Below are positions 8,795-19,644 of a stretch of 64,000 nt of DNA, piece by piece. The DNA is from Bacillus sp. FJAT-22090 (GTDB taxonomy: Bacteria; Bacillota; Bacilli; Bacillales_A; Planococcaceae). The translations under genes were made by a program, and so were the position numbers. Below the pieces are notes generated by a model, which was not told the origin of the DNA, did not search any database, and was given only the letters and a program-made list of their open reading frames with translations. Within the stretch, counting starts at the first letter, position 1, and each line of letters begins with the position of its first letter. The DNA is taken from positions 1-64,000 of the forward strand of contig NZ_VEBK01000006.1 in the NCBI RefSeq assembly GCF_007676755.1, in the 5' to 3' direction.

Positions 8795-9500
8795 GTCGTT
8801 GTATGATTTTTTCTGGATAATCTGTAATCCATCCAATAACCGATTCATGTGGATTAGTGATAAATTTTTCGTTTCCTTTTACATTATAATAACGAATAGG
8901 AAAACCCGCACCCCATATTTTGTACATTAGTTCCGAATTGTAAAATCTTTTGTTCAAATGGATTGCTTCAAACTCCTTAATGGATAAAACATAATCCCAG
9001 TCGGAGTTTTTTTTGCCAATAAAAGCTGTTTTTGCTTTCAGTCCCATCGCGTGAATTGTTTGCAATATACTAAATTCAAAAGAAGAAAAATGAACATCCG
9101 GTATCCCTTTTGTTTTTTCAACCACTTCTATAATTTTTTCAATTTTACCTAGAAAAGATTCTTTCAGCTCAATATTAAGCTTAATACCAATTGGTACAGC
9201 AAATTGTAGAAAATCGTCAAATGTCAAAACTCTACTATAAAAAAATTTACGATTAAATGCCTTACCCAACTTTAATTGTAATATTTCCTCAGCGGTCATA
9301 TCCGTAATTCGTCGATTTTTTCCAGCCAAACGAAAAAAATCAATATCATGGGTGACAAAAGCAACGCCATCTGCAGAAAGTTGTAAATCTAGCTCAATGC
9401 CATCCGCTCCAATTTTGACCGCGCGCTTAAAAGCCTTCAAAGAATTTTCAACTGATCCACTCGGTGCACCACGATGTGCATATACAGGTATATTAGACAT
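8775..9500 (-). CDS. yqiK: Glycerophosphodiester phosphodiesterase family protein (YqiK-like)
   Basis: GDPD-family enzyme predicted to hydrolyse glycerophosphodiesters to glycerol-3-phosphate and an alcohol. The family core is visible: AHRGAPSGSVENSL at residues 8-21 (catalytic His and metal-binding Glu), then GIELDLQLSADGV and FVTHD with the second catalytic His. There is no signal peptide, so a cytosolic role is likely. Length 241 is normal. Its start overlaps the upstream DUF342 gene by 8 bases, so the two are probably co-transcribed. The true substrate is not known. Confidence 0.85.
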   Translation of the reverse strand: MSNIPVYAHRGAPSGSVENSLKAFKRAVKIGADGIELDLQLSADGVAFVTHDIDFFRLAGKNRRITDMTAEEILQLKLGKAFNRKFFYSRVLTFDDFLQFAVPIGIKLNIELKESFLGKIEKIIEVVEKTKGIPDVHFSSFEFSILQTIHAMGLKAKTAFIGKKNSDWDYVLSIKEFEAIHLNKRFYNSELMYKIWGAGFPIRYYNVKGNEKFITNPHESVIGWITDYPEKIIQRQKRNLT

Positions 9501-11064
9501 TTAACTCCCCGTTTTCTATTTTAAATTTCCCTTTTGTAGGACTGGATATGACAGAGGACTTATGGCCAATTTGTATTATCGTCCCAGCATTCGCTTCTTT
9601 TGTAATTGTAATATAATAATCTGCGGTATGTCGAAGCATTTTTAATATTCGTTGGATTTCTGTGTCCAATTCTTTTGCATCATGTTGTAATTTATTATAC
9701 TTTTGTTTTGTTTGTTCAAATATAGCAATTTGTTGAACAGTCATTTTATTTTTTAGTTGGTTAAATTGACTAATTTGATAGTTCAACTTTGTCATTTGTT
9801 CCTGTAAGCCCATCATTTCTTTCGCTTTTATCTTGGCATTCTCCGTTAATATTTTTCGATCGACGCCTTGCACGATAAGTTCCGTTTTTCTTTCTAAGCT
9901 ATTACCAGAGTATGCTGCTGTAATAGAATTGGTTGCTATCACTTTTCCCCCAATAATTTTTCCTTTCTGTTTATCCAAGAAAAGTTCGTTAGCAACAATA
10001 ATCGAACCGAGAGCATAATATCCTATATGGATATTCCCTTTCGCTTCTAAGGTACATTCATTGGCATGCTTTACGTAAATATTTTTAAGCGCTTCTACCG
10101 TTGTAACATTCCGACCGAAAATGCCACCTTTTATAAATACATCTCCTTCTGTCGATTTAATAAGTTCTGCTGAATTTACACCTTCTTTAGCTTCTATGGA
10201 AACATCCCCTGAAGCAATAACCGAGTACCCAGGCATAACAGTCCCTTTTACTTGAATAGATCCATCAAACGTCAGATTCCCTGTTTCTAAACCGACGTCA
10301 CCTTCTATTATGAGATGCTTTTGTACAGACAGTATTCCATTAACTTCTCCTATCACGCCTTTTGTTTTTGAACGTAAAACCGTTTTACCATCTTCCTCAA
10401 CCTCATATGCGCTATTCATGTCGTATTTCAACGGCACATCTTCCCCTGGCTCAGCGGGAACAGGTTCACCTAATATATTTTTTCCTTCTATGCCGCTTTG
10501 GGGTGGAACTTTTTCACCTAACCAGGATCCTTCTTTAATTTCGACGATGAAATTCATGTCAAAGTAGTCTGCTTTTCCGTCCTCATTCACGACTGGCTTC
10601 TTTTCGGCCTGACTTAAATAGGTTACTACCGCATCTTTTCCCTTTTGAGGAGGTAATCCTTTTGCCACTATGTATGTCTTTCCTGTCTTTACTGTCAATA
10701 AATCAATTGGCTCCTGACCATAAGTAATATGATGGTCAGCTAGCAAAATTTGAATACTTTTTTGAATGTCGGCTAAATTTTCCTGAATATATGTTTGTGA
10801 TTCATAAATGGTTAAAAGCGCTTCCATTTTATCTTCACTTATAATTAACTCCATGCTTTCAATCCAACTACCTATTTCTATGGGCTCCTGAGATTTATTT
10901 TCTACTGCTTTTTTCAAAGCCATAAAATCAGATACTTTCAATCGTGTGTACTTGCGAGTTATTTCATCGAACTTTTTCAAATTATATCCATTATTACTAA
11001 TCGCAATGAATACACGACCATTCTCTTCTGATAATGTTATTTCATCATTTTTCTCAATAATCAT
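9493..11064 (-). CDS. DUF342 (FapA-like) domain protein
   Basis: Protein of about 523 residues. The middle (about 240-400) is a beta-helix-like string of short repeats (VKGTVMPGYSVIASGDVSI, GDVFIKGGIFGRN), typical of DUF342/FapA proteins. A coiled-coil follows at about 415-480, then a short beta-rich tail (TKGKFKIENGELNV). Start: ATG 11064 is preferred, 10 bases after AGAGGAAG; an upstream TTG at 11085 lacks a site. The function in Bacillales is unknown; links to polarity, biofilm or flagella come from other lineages. Position next to spo0A is conserved in related genera as far as I recall. Confidence 0.75.
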   Translation of the reverse strand: MIIEKNDEITLSEENGRVFIAISNNGYNLKKFDEITRKYTRLKVSDFMALKKAVENKSQEPIEIGSWIESMELIISEDKMEALLTIYESQTYIQENLADIQKSIQILLADHHITYGQEPIDLLTVKTGKTYIVAKGLPPQKGKDAVVTYLSQAEKKPVVNEDGKADYFDMNFIVEIKEGSWLGEKVPPQSGIEGKNILGEPVPAEPGEDVPLKYDMNSAYEVEEDGKTVLRSKTKGVIGEVNGILSVQKHLIIEGDVGLETGNLTFDGSIQVKGTVMPGYSVIASGDVSIEAKEGVNSAELIKSTEGDVFIKGGIFGRNVTTVEALKNIYVKHANECTLEAKGNIHIGYYALGSIIVANELFLDKQKGKIIGGKVIATNSITAAYSGNSLERKTELIVQGVDRKILTENAKIKAKEMMGLQEQMTKLNYQISQFNQLKNKMTVQQIAIFEQTKQKYNKLQHDAKELDTEIQRILKMLRHTADYYITITKEANAGTIIQIGHKSSVISSPTKGKFKIENGELNV

Positions 11065-11234
11065 GCAACGCACACTTCCTCTCAAGCATTATTATACCCT
11101 CAATTTAGAATTGCGCGAAAAAAATTGGTCAAATATAGTGAAAATCTGCATTAATACCTAGTATGGTTATTGAAAAAAGAGTACTCCAAATTAAAGATTA
11201 GTCTTTTGGTCACACTTATAATCTTTTCTCCACG

Positions 11235-11268
11235 CAAAAACGACCCGCTCTTTGATGGAGTAGGTCGC
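11235..11268 (-). terminator. Terminator of spo0A
   Basis: Minus-strand hairpin CGACC-TA-CTC / GAG-CG-GGTCG followed by TTTTT, about 65 bases past the spo0A stop codon. Confidence 0.8.
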
Positions 11269-11332
11269 AATTTAATAAATTATTTATGAGTGCGATTTAC
11301 CATGATGATTTTTGGACCTTATACATTCCTAC

Positions 11333-12124
11333 TTAGCTAGCCATATTCTCCATACGAATTTTATCTGCAATCATCGCGATGAACTCTGAATTAGTAGGTT
11401 TTGATTTCAGGTGATGTACTGTATAGCCAAACATTTTCGAAATAGTTTCATAGTTTCCTCTGTTCCATGCGACTTCGATGGCATGACGAATCGCTCGTTC
11501 TACACGAGACGGTGTCGTTTGAAATTTTTTGGCGATTTCCGGATATAATACTTTCGTGATAGAGCCAAGTAACTCGACATCTGTATAAACCATTTGGATT
11601 GCTTCTCTTAAATATGAATATCCTTTAATATGAGCAGGAACACCAATTTCCTTAATGACATTTGTTATTGTGTGATCAATCATTCGCTTACTTTGCGCCG
11701 CATCCTTTTCTGGACTAGATTTTACTGGGAAGTCTTGGACAAATTCTTTTTTGCCAGCCACTTGTTTAATTTGTGTTACGAGACGATCAAATTCGAAAGG
11801 TTTCAGCATAAAATAGGATGCCCCTAAATCGACAGCTTGTTTCATAACATCCTCTTGGCCAAAAGCAGTTAGCATAATAATTTGAATGTCATTTATCATG
11901 TTATTTTTTTGCAAACTATCCAGTACTGCAATTCCATCTAAATGTGGCATAATAATATCGAGTAAAAGGACGTCTGGTTTTTTTGTTTCTAATAGCTCCA
12001 AACAAAGCTTCCCATTACCTGCCGTCCCAATGACTTCTATTTCTGGATGCTGTTCAAAGTAAGATCCCATTGTCCGAAGTAAGTCTTTATTGTCATCAAC
12101 TATCGCTATTTTAATTTTCTCCAT
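11333..12124 (-). CDS. spo0A: Sporulation master regulator Spo0A
   Basis: Response regulator that commits cells to sporulation. The receiver domain has the acidic pocket DDN (10-12), phospho-acceptor D56 in VLLLDIIMP and the conserved lysine in FMLKPF. The C-terminal effector domain carries the near-invariant DNA-binding helix [15 protein letters not shown] and ends in IRMENMAS. Start ATG 12124 ([12 protein letters not shown]) sits 9 bases after AGGTGG; the ATG three codons upstream touches the ribosome site. Length is 263. It is transcribed alone from a SigH-type promoter with a 0A box upstream, and spoIVB lies upstream as in Bacillus. Confidence 0.98.
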   Translation of the reverse strand: MEKIKIAIVDDNKDLLRTMGSYFEQHPEIEVIGTAGNGKLCLELLETKKPDVLLLDIIMPHLDGIAVLDSLQKNNMINDIQIIMLTAFGQEDVMKQAVDLGASYFMLKPFEFDRLVTQIKQVAGKKEFVQDFPVKSSPEKDAAQSKRMIDHTITNVIKEIGVPAHIKGYSYLREAIQMVYTDVELLGSITKVLYPEIAKKFQTTPSRVERAIRHAIEVAWNRGNYETISKMFGYTVHHLKSKPTNSEFIAMIADKIRMENMAS

Positions 12125-12161
12125 ATTAATCATCCACCTTTTGTATTTTTTGACTTAGGTA

Positions 12162-12190
12162 CTATTCGCTATTTTTAGACTACTTCCTTT
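12162..12190 (-). promoter_or_regulatory. SigH-type (Ps) promoter of spo0A
   Basis: Minus strand reads AAAGGAAGT, 11 bases, AGCGAATAG, matching the SigH consensus (RnAGGAWWW and RnnGAAT). The implied transcript start lies about 30 bases before the spo0A ATG. Confidence 0.65.
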
Positions 12191-12234
12191 ATTTTTGTTA
12201 AAAATAAGTCTTTCCTATTACGGTTTCTACCAAT

Positions 12235-12241
12235 TTCGACA
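12235..12241 (-). promoter_or_regulatory. 0A box upstream of the spo0A promoter
   Basis: Perfect TGTCGAA on the minus strand, about 45 bases upstream of the SigH -35 element. A weaker TGTCGGAA lies at 12254-12261. This is consistent with Spo0A~P autoregulation as in B. subtilis. Confidence 0.55.
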
Positions 12242-12305
12242 GTCAACTAACTATTCCGACAATTTTGTCTATTTTTATTTATCTCCATTGTATCTGTACT
12301 TCATG

Positions 12306-12335
12306 AAAAAGGATAGACCAAATTTCGGTCTATCC
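12306..12335 (-). terminator. Terminator of spoIVB
   Basis: Perfect 9-bp stem GGATAGACC/GGTCTATCC with a short loop, followed on the minus strand by TTTTT; 14 bases past the spoIVB stop. Confidence 0.85.
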
Positions 12336-12348
12336 TTCATGCTCATTT

Positions 12349-13305
12349 TCATGGATTTTTTTTCATCATTTCGGTTATTGCAAGCGCAGCACCATTTTTG
12401 GGCTTATCTACATACATATGGGTAACTACGCCGATTAGTTTACCTTTTTGGATGACGGGGCTTCCACTCATCCCTTGTAAAATGCCCCCTGTTTTTTGTA
12501 TAAGCGATTCATCGGTAACAGTGAATTGAAAAAGATGTCCATCGACCGAGGAAATATTTATAGTAAAGTCTTGTACTTTTTCACCATCGATGGATGTTCG
12601 CATAATTGCTTCACCTGTCATTATTGCTTCTGTGTCCGCAATTTCTACTTGTTGCATCGGTATATTTTCTAAAGCGTTATCCTCTAACTTACCAAATATA
12701 CCATATACATTATTCTCGTCCACTCCACCTATTGGAGAGGTATTTGAATCATGTGAAGTGATTTTATATCCAGGTTGGCCTGGCACACTCTTCTTTATTT
12801 GTTCAATGGAGGATAAGTAAATAGAGCCTTCCGAAAAGTCAGGCGTAACTCCTGTCGTATGGTCAACAATTTGATGGCCTAATGCTCCGAATTCTTTTGT
12901 CACTGGATCAAAATATGTTAATGTCCCAATTCCTTCTGTTGCATCACGTAAAAATGGAAGAAGCTTCAGCGTTTGTTCAGAAGTTATTTCTTTTGTATAC
13001 ATTTTTTTATGATGCTCATACTGAATAGTAATTTGTTCTTTATTTTTTACATGCGTTTTTACATCCTCTAGATTTGTTATCGTCTGGTCGTTTATTTGGT
13101 GAATGGAATCACCTGCTCGCAACCAATCTTCATCTGTTAACATTACATCATGGCTGAGGAATACAGCGCCGTATTGAAGATCTATTTGAATTGATTGACC
13201 AAGTGGAACAACAGAGGTTTGCTCTGCAAAAGTAGGATTACTCGCAAAGAATAATGTAAAGAAAAGTATTGGCATTAGCGACCATTTACGATAGCGTTTT
13301 TTCAT
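12349..13305 (-). CDS. spoIVB: SpoIVB peptidase, forespore signal for SigK activation
   Basis: S55-family serine peptidase secreted from the forespore to trigger pro-SigK processing by SpoIVFB. The 318 residues hold an N-terminal membrane/signal segment (about 9-27), a PDZ domain (about 45-100), and the peptidase domain with FGALGH (catalytic His) and GMSGSPV (catalytic Ser). It is about 100 residues shorter than the B. subtilis protein. The AGGAGGTG site lies 7 bases before the ATG. It lies between recN and spo0A, the classic order. Confidence 0.93.
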   Translation of the reverse strand: MKKRYRKWSLMPILFFTLFFASNPTFAEQTSVVPLGQSIQIDLQYGAVFLSHDVMLTDEDWLRAGDSIHQINDQTITNLEDVKTHVKNKEQITIQYEHHKKMYTKEITSEQTLKLLPFLRDATEGIGTLTYFDPVTKEFGALGHQIVDHTTGVTPDFSEGSIYLSSIEQIKKSVPGQPGYKITSHDSNTSPIGGVDENNVYGIFGKLEDNALENIPMQQVEIADTEAIMTGEAIMRTSIDGEKVQDFTINISSVDGHLFQFTVTDESLIQKTGGILQGMSGSPVIQKGKLIGVVTHMYVDKPKNGAALAITEMMKKNP

Positions 13306-13324
13306 ATTTCACCTCCTATACAGT

Positions 13325-13354
13325 TACTATGTCCCCCAAAAAGAACTCTATGTG
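13325..13354 (-). promoter_or_regulatory. Candidate SigG promoter of spoIVB
   Basis: Minus strand CACATA (-35), 17 bases, CATAGTA (-10), resembling SigG promoters. The -10 element is about 20 bases before the spoIVB ATG. Confidence 0.45.
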
Positions 13355-13400
13355 AGGTAAATAATTGATAATAAAAAAAGTCTGGTTTAGCCAAAAAACT

Positions 13401-13432
13401 AAAAAAAGAAGACCCTTATGGAGCGGGTCTTC
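13401..13432 (-). terminator. Terminator of recN
   Basis: Stem GAAGACCC/GGGTCTTC overlapping the recN stop, followed by TTTTTTT on the minus strand. Confidence 0.85.
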
Positions 13433-15137
13433 ACGCGTTACGTAATATTTTTTTTCGATCGTTCGCTAATTTTAACAGCTCTTTAGAGTGTTGCAAGGTA
13501 GTACTTGTAATTTCAGCTCCCGACATCATGCGACTTAGTTCCTCTGCACGTCTATCGTCAATGACTTCTTCCAGAACCGTAAAAGTTCTGTTCCCATTTA
13601 CTTCTTTTTTAATCATTAAATGCTGGTCCGCCATTGCTGCCACTTGTGGTAAATGGGAAATACAAAGCACTTGTGAATTAGTTGCAATCCCAGCAATTTT
13701 TTCTGCAATAGCTTGTGCTACTCTACCACTTACACCGGTATCTACTTCATCGAAAATGATGGATGTGATTCCTTGATGTTTGGAAAAAATACTTTTAAGT
13801 GCAAGCATCATACGAGATAATTCTCCACCCGACGCAATTTTCGTTAGCGCTTTTAACGGCTCTCCTACATTGGTAGAAATATAAAAAGATAATTCATCTA
13901 GACCATTCTCATTATATACTGCTTTTAATGTCTCATGAAACATGACGGAAAAGGTTGCTTTTTCCATATACAGTTCTTGTAATTGCTCCATTATCGCTTT
14001 ACTCAATTGTTTAGCAGCAATTTTGCGTTTATCGGTCAAATCATTCGCTTCAAGCTCTAAATCTTTTTCAATTTGGCTTATTTTCCCTGCCATTTTTTGA
14101 ATTTGTTCATCCCTGTTCACTAATTGTTCCAAACTAAGCGCAATTTTTTCTTTGTATTGTAAAATTTCTTCAATCGACGAACCATATTTTCTTTTCAATG
14201 TTTGTATTAAAGCAAGCCTGTCCTCAACAAATTGTAACTGATTACTATCGTACTCCATTTCATCGAGTTCATTTTTTAACTGGTAGGCTGCATCTTGTAG
14301 CATATAAAAAGCGGATGAAACATTTTCACTTAAGTCTTGCATATTTTTATCGACATCTGCTATATCTTGTAAATCTGCCATCGCTGTTCCAATATAATCC
14401 AATCCTTTAGATTCTGCTAATATAGCTTCGTATGCACTGCTCATCTTATCAAAAACTTTATGAAAGTTTAGTAGTTTCTTTTTTTCTTCTTGAAGCTGTT
14501 CCTCTTCTCCAACGACTAAACCTGCTTCTTCAATCTCATCCACTTGAAATGTATACAAATCTATTTTGTGGGCGATTTGTTGTTCATTTTCCGTTAATGT
14601 AGCAAGTTCTTTTTTCCATTTTTTATAAAGGGTATACAGTTCCTTATAGGATTCTTTTACGAGTTTTAGATCTTCACCAGCAAATTGATCCAATAGATGG
14701 ATATGCGCTTTATCATCCATCAACTCTTGGCTTTCGTGTTGGCCATGAATATCAATTAAAGAGGCACCAATTTCTCTTAAGATGCCTATAGTGACAAGTT
14801 TGCCATTCACCCGACAAACACTTTTTCCCGAATCATTAATATCTCTTCTTAAAATAATGGCCTCTTCATCTATATCTATTCCAACGTCTGTCATTTTTTT
14901 AAATACTCCATGGGTGGGATTAGAAATGATAAATAATCCCTCTAACTCAGCTTTTTTTGCTCCATGGCGTATAAACTCCTGAGAACCTCTTCCACCGCAT
15001 AATAAATGCACGGCATCAATAATTATAGACTTTCCTGCACCTGTTTCTCCAGTCAATACTGTAAGCCCTTCATCAAAACTAACAGTTAACTCATCAATAA
15101 TTGCAAAGTTTTTGATCGATAATTCCTTTAACAACAA
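13431..15137 (-). CDS. recN: DNA repair protein RecN
   Basis: SMC-like ATPase that acts early in double-strand-break repair. Walker A GETGAGKS is at residues 30-37. Long coiled-coil segments flank the centre (about 155-380), and the C-terminal half has the ABC signature LTKIASGGELSRMML and Walker B ITSIIFDEVDTGVSG. The 568 residues fit the family. The start is TTG 15137, 6 bases after AGAGGTGAG. It lies directly downstream of argR, the usual gene pair. Confidence 0.95.
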   Translation of the reverse strand: MLLKELSIKNFAIIDELTVSFDEGLTVLTGETGAGKSIIIDAVHLLCGGRGSQEFIRHGAKKAELEGLFIISNPTHGVFKKMTDVGIDIDEEAIILRRDINDSGKSVCRVNGKLVTIGILREIGASLIDIHGQHESQELMDDKAHIHLLDQFAGEDLKLVKESYKELYTLYKKWKKELATLTENEQQIAHKIDLYTFQVDEIEEAGLVVGEEEQLQEEKKKLLNFHKVFDKMSSAYEAILAESKGLDYIGTAMADLQDIADVDKNMQDLSENVSSAFYMLQDAAYQLKNELDEMEYDSNQLQFVEDRLALIQTLKRKYGSSIEEILQYKEKIALSLEQLVNRDEQIQKMAGKISQIEKDLELEANDLTDKRKIAAKQLSKAIMEQLQELYMEKATFSVMFHETLKAVYNENGLDELSFYISTNVGEPLKALTKIASGGELSRMMLALKSIFSKHQGITSIIFDEVDTGVSGRVAQAIAEKIAGIATNSQVLCISHLPQVAAMADQHLMIKKEVNGNRTFTVLEEVIDDRRAEELSRMMSGAEITSTTLQHSKELLKLANDRKKILRNA

Positions 15138-15172
15138 CGCTCACCTCTTTTATCAATTACAACTCGACAAAG

Positions 15173-15622
15173 TTAAAGCATTTCTAAAAGCCGATTTTTT
15201 ACGGTTTCACTATCTGCTTCTTCTCTGCATAAGATTAAGCAAGTATCATCACCGCAGATTGTCCCCAGTATCTCGTTCCAATCCAAATAATCTATCAACG
15301 AACCAATTGCATGGGCATTACCTGGTAACGTTTTCATAACTAAAAAGTGGCTTGCCCCGTCGATACTTACAAATGCATCTGTTAATGCACGACGTAATTT
15401 TTGAGTTGGGTTAAAACGTTGGTCTGCTGGTAGGCTGTATTTATAATTTCCATTTGGCAGTGGTACTTTGACTAAATGCAGTTCTTTAATATCTCTCGAA
15501 ACTGTTGCCTGTGTTACGTTATACCCTGTATTTTTTAAAAAATCGACTAAATCATCTTGTGTTTCTATTTCATGATTAGCAATAATATCGCGAATGCGTA
15601 TATGTCTTTGTCCTTTGTTCAT
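15173..15622 (-). CDS. argR: Arginine repressor ArgR/AhrC
   Basis: Arginine-responsive repressor/activator. An N-terminal winged HTH ([14 protein letters not shown]...[17 protein letters not shown]) is followed by the C-terminal hexamerisation and arginine-binding domain with the [12 protein letters not shown] motif. Start ATG 15622 gives the family N-terminus MNKGQRH and proper spacing from AAAGGATGG; the ATG three codons upstream overlaps that site. Length is 149, identical to the usual size. Confidence 0.95.
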   Translation of the reverse strand: MNKGQRHIRIRDIIANHEIETQDDLVDFLKNTGYNVTQATVSRDIKELHLVKVPLPNGNYKYSLPADQRFNPTQKLRRALTDAFVSIDGASHFLVMKTLPGNAHAIGSLIDYLDWNEILGTICGDDTCLILCREEADSETVKNRLLEML

Positions 15623-15713
15623 ATAATCCATCCTTTTATATGTTTATCCGAGTTTTGAGGTTTTATTTTATACTGTTTACTTTATACATTAGCACTTCGT
15701 CAAAAAACTCACA

Positions 15714-15743
15714 AGAAAAAACGCGACTCTACTCAGAGTCGCG
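15714..15743 (-). terminator. Terminator of tlyA
   Basis: Perfect stem CGCGACTCT/AGAGTCGCG, then TTTTTT on the minus strand, immediately after the tlyA stop codon. Confidence 0.85.
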
Positions 15744-15745
15744 AA

Positions 15746-16564
15746 TTATTTTAATGAATTATGCGCTTCGTTGACGAGTTTTGTAAAATCTATTCCATGA
15801 GGGGTAACTTGCCCCTCGTCTACGCTTATTAAATGAAAAAGAAACTCGATATTCCCTTCTCCACCGGTAATTGGTGAATAAGATGCGTTTTTCAATTGGA
15901 AATGTTGCGTTTCAGCGAAGTTGGCAATCTCATTCAAAACGTCTACATGTACCGCTTGATCTCTTACAATCCCTTTTTTACCAACTCGATCTTTTCCTGC
16001 CTCAAACTGTGGTTTCACTAGAGCAATTACATCTCCATTTGGGAACAAAATAGTTTTTAAAGTTGGAAAAATGAGTTTCAGCGATATAAAAGAAACATCT
16101 ATGGATGCAAAGGTAGGTAATCCCTCACTGAAATCAGCGGGTGTGGAGTATCTGAAATTCGTTTTCTCCATAACAGTTACCCGTGAATCTTGACGAATTT
16201 TCCACGCGAGCTGGTTACTCCCAACGTCTAATGCATATGCATGCTTGACACCGTTTTGCAATCCACAGTCGGTGAACCCACCTGTTGAGGAACCGATATC
16301 TAGCATAATTTTGTCTTGAACAGTAAGATCGAATTGTTCCAATGCTTTTTCTAGCTTTAGACCGCCTCGACTTACATATTTCAACACTTGGCCTTTAACG
16401 GTTAAAATAGAATCGACTTCTATTTTTTCACCAGGTTTGTCAATGCGTTCTTCCTTTTTATATATAAGCCCTGCCATTATAGCACGTTTTGCTTTTTCTC
16501 TCGTTTCAAATAACCCTTGTTCCACTAAAAGTATATCTACTCGCTCTTTCGGTATTTTTGTCAT
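15746..16564 (-). CDS. tlyA: TlyA family rRNA 2'-O-methyltransferase (YqxC)
   Basis: S4 RNA-binding domain at about 6-60 ([20 protein letters not shown]) followed by an FtsJ-like methyltransferase domain with the SAM motif [13 protein letters not shown]. TlyA proteins 2'-O-methylate rRNA cytidines; the exact target here is an inference. Length 272 is normal. The ATG overlaps the dxs stop (ATGA), so it is coupled to dxs. Confidence 0.9.
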   Translation of the reverse strand: MTKIPKERVDILLVEQGLFETREKAKRAIMAGLIYKKEERIDKPGEKIEVDSILTVKGQVLKYVSRGGLKLEKALEQFDLTVQDKIMLDIGSSTGGFTDCGLQNGVKHAYALDVGSNQLAWKIRQDSRVTVMEKTNFRYSTPADFSEGLPTFASIDVSFISLKLIFPTLKTILFPNGDVIALVKPQFEAGKDRVGKKGIVRDQAVHVDVLNEIANFAETQHFQLKNASYSPITGGEGNIEFLFHLISVDEGQVTPHGIDFTKLVNEAHNSLK

Positions 16565-18462
16565 GAGGATATATACCTTGATGCTTCACTAACAGTCTTA
16601 TTTACGAGCTTAACAATGTCTTCCGATGTAATATGAATTTCTTCAAGTAGCTGGTTAACCTCTCCATGCTCGATAAACATATCTGGAATTCCAATTCTTT
16701 TTACGTTCGCCTGTAAGTTATGCTCGTTGAAAAATTCTAAAACCGCACTACCAAAACCGCCCTGCAGTGCACTTTCTTCCACCGTAATAATAGGAATATT
16801 ACGTTCTTGCAAGTTTCGGAGCATCTCTTCATCTAGCGGTTTAATAAATCGCGCATTCACTACTTCAACTGAAATATTAGATTCTGCTAATTGCTCTGCT
16901 GCTTTCAATGCCATTGGAATTGTCGTTCCAAACGTTAAGATTACAGCTTGTGTACCTTCTTTTAATACTTCCCAAGAACCAATTGGAATCGATTTTAGTT
17001 GATCATCCATTGGAACTCCTAAGCCGTTTCCTCTTGGATATCTTAGTGCAATTGGGCCATCAGCGTAATCGAATGCCGTCTTCACCATATGTTGACCTTC
17101 GTTTTCATCTTTTGGCATCATAATGACCATATTAGGCATATGTCGTAAAAATGAAATATCATATACCCCTTGATGTGTTTCTCCGTCCGCCCCTACCAAG
17201 CCAGATCGGTCAATACCAATAACCACATTTAAGTTTTGACGACAAATATCGTGAAGCACTTGATCGTATGCACGTTGGAGAAACGTTGAGTAAATTACTA
17301 AAAATGGCTTCATGCCATCTGCAGCCATACCTGCAGCCATCGTGGTTGCATGTTGCTCTGCTATTCCGACATCGATCATTCGGTCAGGAAACTCTGAAGC
17401 AAACCCTTCTAACTTTGATCCCACAGGCATAGCAGGAGTAATCGCTACAATGCGTTTATCTGTACGGGCAAGTTTTCGAGCTGTTTCCGCAATAAGACCA
17501 CTCCAAGATGGTGCTTTGGTAGATGATTTAACAAAATCACCTGTCTCCATCTTGTATGGACCCGTACCGTGCCAAGTACCAATTTTGTCTTGCTCAGCTG
17601 GTTTGTATCCTTTTCCTTTTTTCGTAATAACGTGAAGAAGGACGGGACCTTTCATCTTCTTTGCATATTGCAAGTTTTCTTCTAGATCTTCTAAACTATG
17701 CCCATCAATCGGACCTAAATAGGTAAAACCCATTTCCTCGAAGAAAACACCTGACACAAGTAAATATTTCAAACTATCTTTTACACGTTCCGCAGTACCG
17801 GCAAGCTTGCCACCGACTGCAGGGATCTTTTTCAATAAAGACTCTAGCTCGTCTTTTGCTTTATTGTACGTACCATGTGTTCGAAGCTTTCCTAAAACAT
17901 TATGAAGGGCCCCGACATTTGGAGCAATTGACATTTCGTTATCATTTAAAATAACAATCATATCTGTTTTTTCATGCCCAATGTGATTCAGTGCCTCTAA
18001 TGCCATTCCACCAGTTAAAGCACCGTCCCCAATAATGGGTACTACATAATTCTTTTTATTTTGTAAATCACGTGCTTTCGCCATTCCCATGGCAGCAGAA
18101 AGAGAAGTGGAGCTATGTCCTGCTTCCCACACGTCATGTTCACTTTCGATTCTTTTTGGAAAACCGCAAAGTCCTTTATATTGGCGTAACGTATCAAATT
18201 GATCTGCGCGCCCTGTTAAAATTTTATGCACGTATGCCTGATGTCCTACATCCCAAAGAAATTTATCTTCCGGACTATTGAATGATTTATGCAGCGCAAT
18301 TGTCAATTCGACAACACCAAGATTTGGTCCAATATGGCCACCCGTTACAGATAACTTCTCTATTAAAAATGTTCGAATATCTTCACTTAATTCCTTTAAT
18401 TGTTCATTATCTAAACTTTTTAAAAAGGATGGGCTAGAAATTGAAGTTAAATCCATTGCCAT
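16561..18462 (-). CDS. dxs: 1-deoxy-D-xylulose-5-phosphate synthase
   Basis: First enzyme of the MEP isoprenoid pathway, condensing pyruvate and glyceraldehyde-3-phosphate. Thiamine diphosphate motif: [18 protein letters not shown]...LNDNEMSI at about 150-185. The catalytic segment VGIAEQHA and the transketolase-like C-terminal domain are present. Start ATG 18462 lies 6 bases after AAGAAGG; a GTG one codon upstream is the alternative. It follows ispA, giving an isoprenoid gene pair. Confidence 0.96.
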   Translation of the reverse strand: MAMDLTSISSPSFLKSLDNEQLKELSEDIRTFLIEKLSVTGGHIGPNLGVVELTIALHKSFNSPEDKFLWDVGHQAYVHKILTGRADQFDTLRQYKGLCGFPKRIESEHDVWEAGHSSTSLSAAMGMAKARDLQNKKNYVVPIIGDGALTGGMALEALNHIGHEKTDMIVILNDNEMSIAPNVGALHNVLGKLRTHGTYNKAKDELESLLKKIPAVGGKLAGTAERVKDSLKYLLVSGVFFEEMGFTYLGPIDGHSLEDLEENLQYAKKMKGPVLLHVITKKGKGYKPAEQDKIGTWHGTGPYKMETGDFVKSSTKAPSWSGLIAETARKLARTDKRIVAITPAMPVGSKLEGFASEFPDRMIDVGIAEQHATTMAAGMAADGMKPFLVIYSTFLQRAYDQVLHDICRQNLNVVIGIDRSGLVGADGETHQGVYDISFLRHMPNMVIMMPKDENEGQHMVKTAFDYADGPIALRYPRGNGLGVPMDDQLKSIPIGSWEVLKEGTQAVILTFGTTIPMALKAAEQLAESNISVEVVNARFIKPLDEEMLRNLQERNIPIITVEESALQGGFGSAVLEFFNEHNLQANVKRIGIPDMFIEHGEVNQLLEEIHITSEDIVKLVNKTVSEASRYISS

Positions 18463-18545
18463 CACACACCTTCTTTTAAGATTTCCTTATTTACAGCTAG
18501 TTAATATAATATCAATAAACTGTATTAAAACAAAGTTTAACGCTA

Positions 18546-19430
18546 TCAGTTCGATCTTTTTGTAATATAATTGGCAAATTCTACAAGAAGGCCTTCATGC
18601 ATATTGACTTTTTCTAATGCATTTATCGCTGACTCATATTGTATTTGCAACTGCTCTTTTGCTCCGTCCATTGTTAAGATAGAAGGATATGTATTTTTTT
18701 CGCTTAATACATCTTTTCCCGCAGTTTTTCCAAGCTGCTCAGAAGTACCTTCGATATCTAAAATATCATCTTGGATTTGAAAAGCTAAACCAATATGGAA
18801 TGCGTATTTTTGAAGTGCATTCATGATTTCTGGGGAAGCATTACCAATAATACCACCAGCTATTATGCTAAAAGAAAGAAGTGCCCCCGTTTTGTTTATA
18901 TGAATTTCCTCTAACTGATCAAGTGTCAATGACTGTCCTTCACCCAACATGTCCAATACCTGTCCACCAACCATACCTTCCGCTCCAGCAGCATAGCTAA
19001 GTCGGTCTATCAATTGTACTTTTTGATCTGCTGTTAACTTGGAAACACGCGCAAGTATTCCAAATGCGAGTGTAACAAGCGCATCCCCAGCTAAGATAGC
19101 AAGTGCTTCACCAAACACTATATGATTTGTTGGTTTTCCTCTTCGAAGATCATCGTCATCCATTGCTGGTAGGTCATCATGGATAAGAGAATATGTATGA
19201 ATCATTTCCACTGTGCTAGCAACCTCAAAAGCGTCATCATTTTTCGCACCGAGTTCTTCTAATACCGCAAGCGTATATAATGGTCTAATACGTTTACCAC
19301 CAGCTTGTAATGAGTATGTCATTGCCTCTTTTAACTTTTCTGGAGCACTAATCTGTTGTATTAATGTATTTAATTGTTGTTCAATAATCGGTTGATTTGT
19401 TTGTATAAAAGCCTGTAATCCATTACTCAT
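18546..19430 (-). CDS. ispA: Farnesyl diphosphate synthase
   Basis: Polyprenyl synthetase making farnesyl diphosphate from IPP and DMAPP. The first aspartate-rich motif is [17 protein letters not shown] and the second is [14 protein letters not shown] is the substrate-binding segment. Start ATG 19430 (MSNGLQAF) overlaps the xseB stop by 8 bases and gives 294 residues, the family length. A longer in-frame extension into xseB has no support. Confidence 0.95.
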   Translation of the reverse strand: MSNGLQAFIQTNQPIIEQQLNTLIQQISAPEKLKEAMTYSLQAGGKRIRPLYTLAVLEELGAKNDDAFEVASTVEMIHTYSLIHDDLPAMDDDDLRRGKPTNHIVFGEALAILAGDALVTLAFGILARVSKLTADQKVQLIDRLSYAAGAEGMVGGQVLDMLGEGQSLTLDQLEEIHINKTGALLSFSIIAGGIIGNASPEIMNALQKYAFHIGLAFQIQDDILDIEGTSEQLGKTAGKDVLSEKNTYPSILTMDGAKEQLQIQYESAINALEKVNMHEGLLVEFANYITKRSN

Positions 19431-19644
19431 TGGAACTACCAGCTTCTTCACTATTTTCTCCCATAAAAGAGACAAGTTGTTTTTCTGCACTTTGTAGTTT
19501 TTCACTGCATACTTTAGAGAGCTCCATTCCTTTTTGGTAAAGCTCTATTGCATTTTCAAGCGGCACATCACCTTGTTCTAATTGACGAACGATATTTTCC
19601 AATTGTTGCATTGCTTCATCGAATGGAATTTCTTTTTTAGTCAT
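19423..19644 (-). CDS. xseB: Exodeoxyribonuclease VII small subunit
   Basis: 73-residue small subunit of the single-strand exonuclease VII complex. The family signature [20 protein letters not shown] is followed by the helical [14 protein letters not shown]. Start ATG 19644 (MTKKEIP) overlaps the end of xseA by 8 bases and has an AGAGGGGAC site. Confidence 0.94.
   Translation of the reverse strand: MTKKEIPFDEAMQQLENIVRQLEQGDVPLENAIELYQKGMELSKVCSEKLQSAEKQLVSFMGENSEEAGSSNE

Noticed and set aside
16727-17635. Several plus-strand frames inside dxs
   Set aside because: All antisense to a full-length conserved enzyme.
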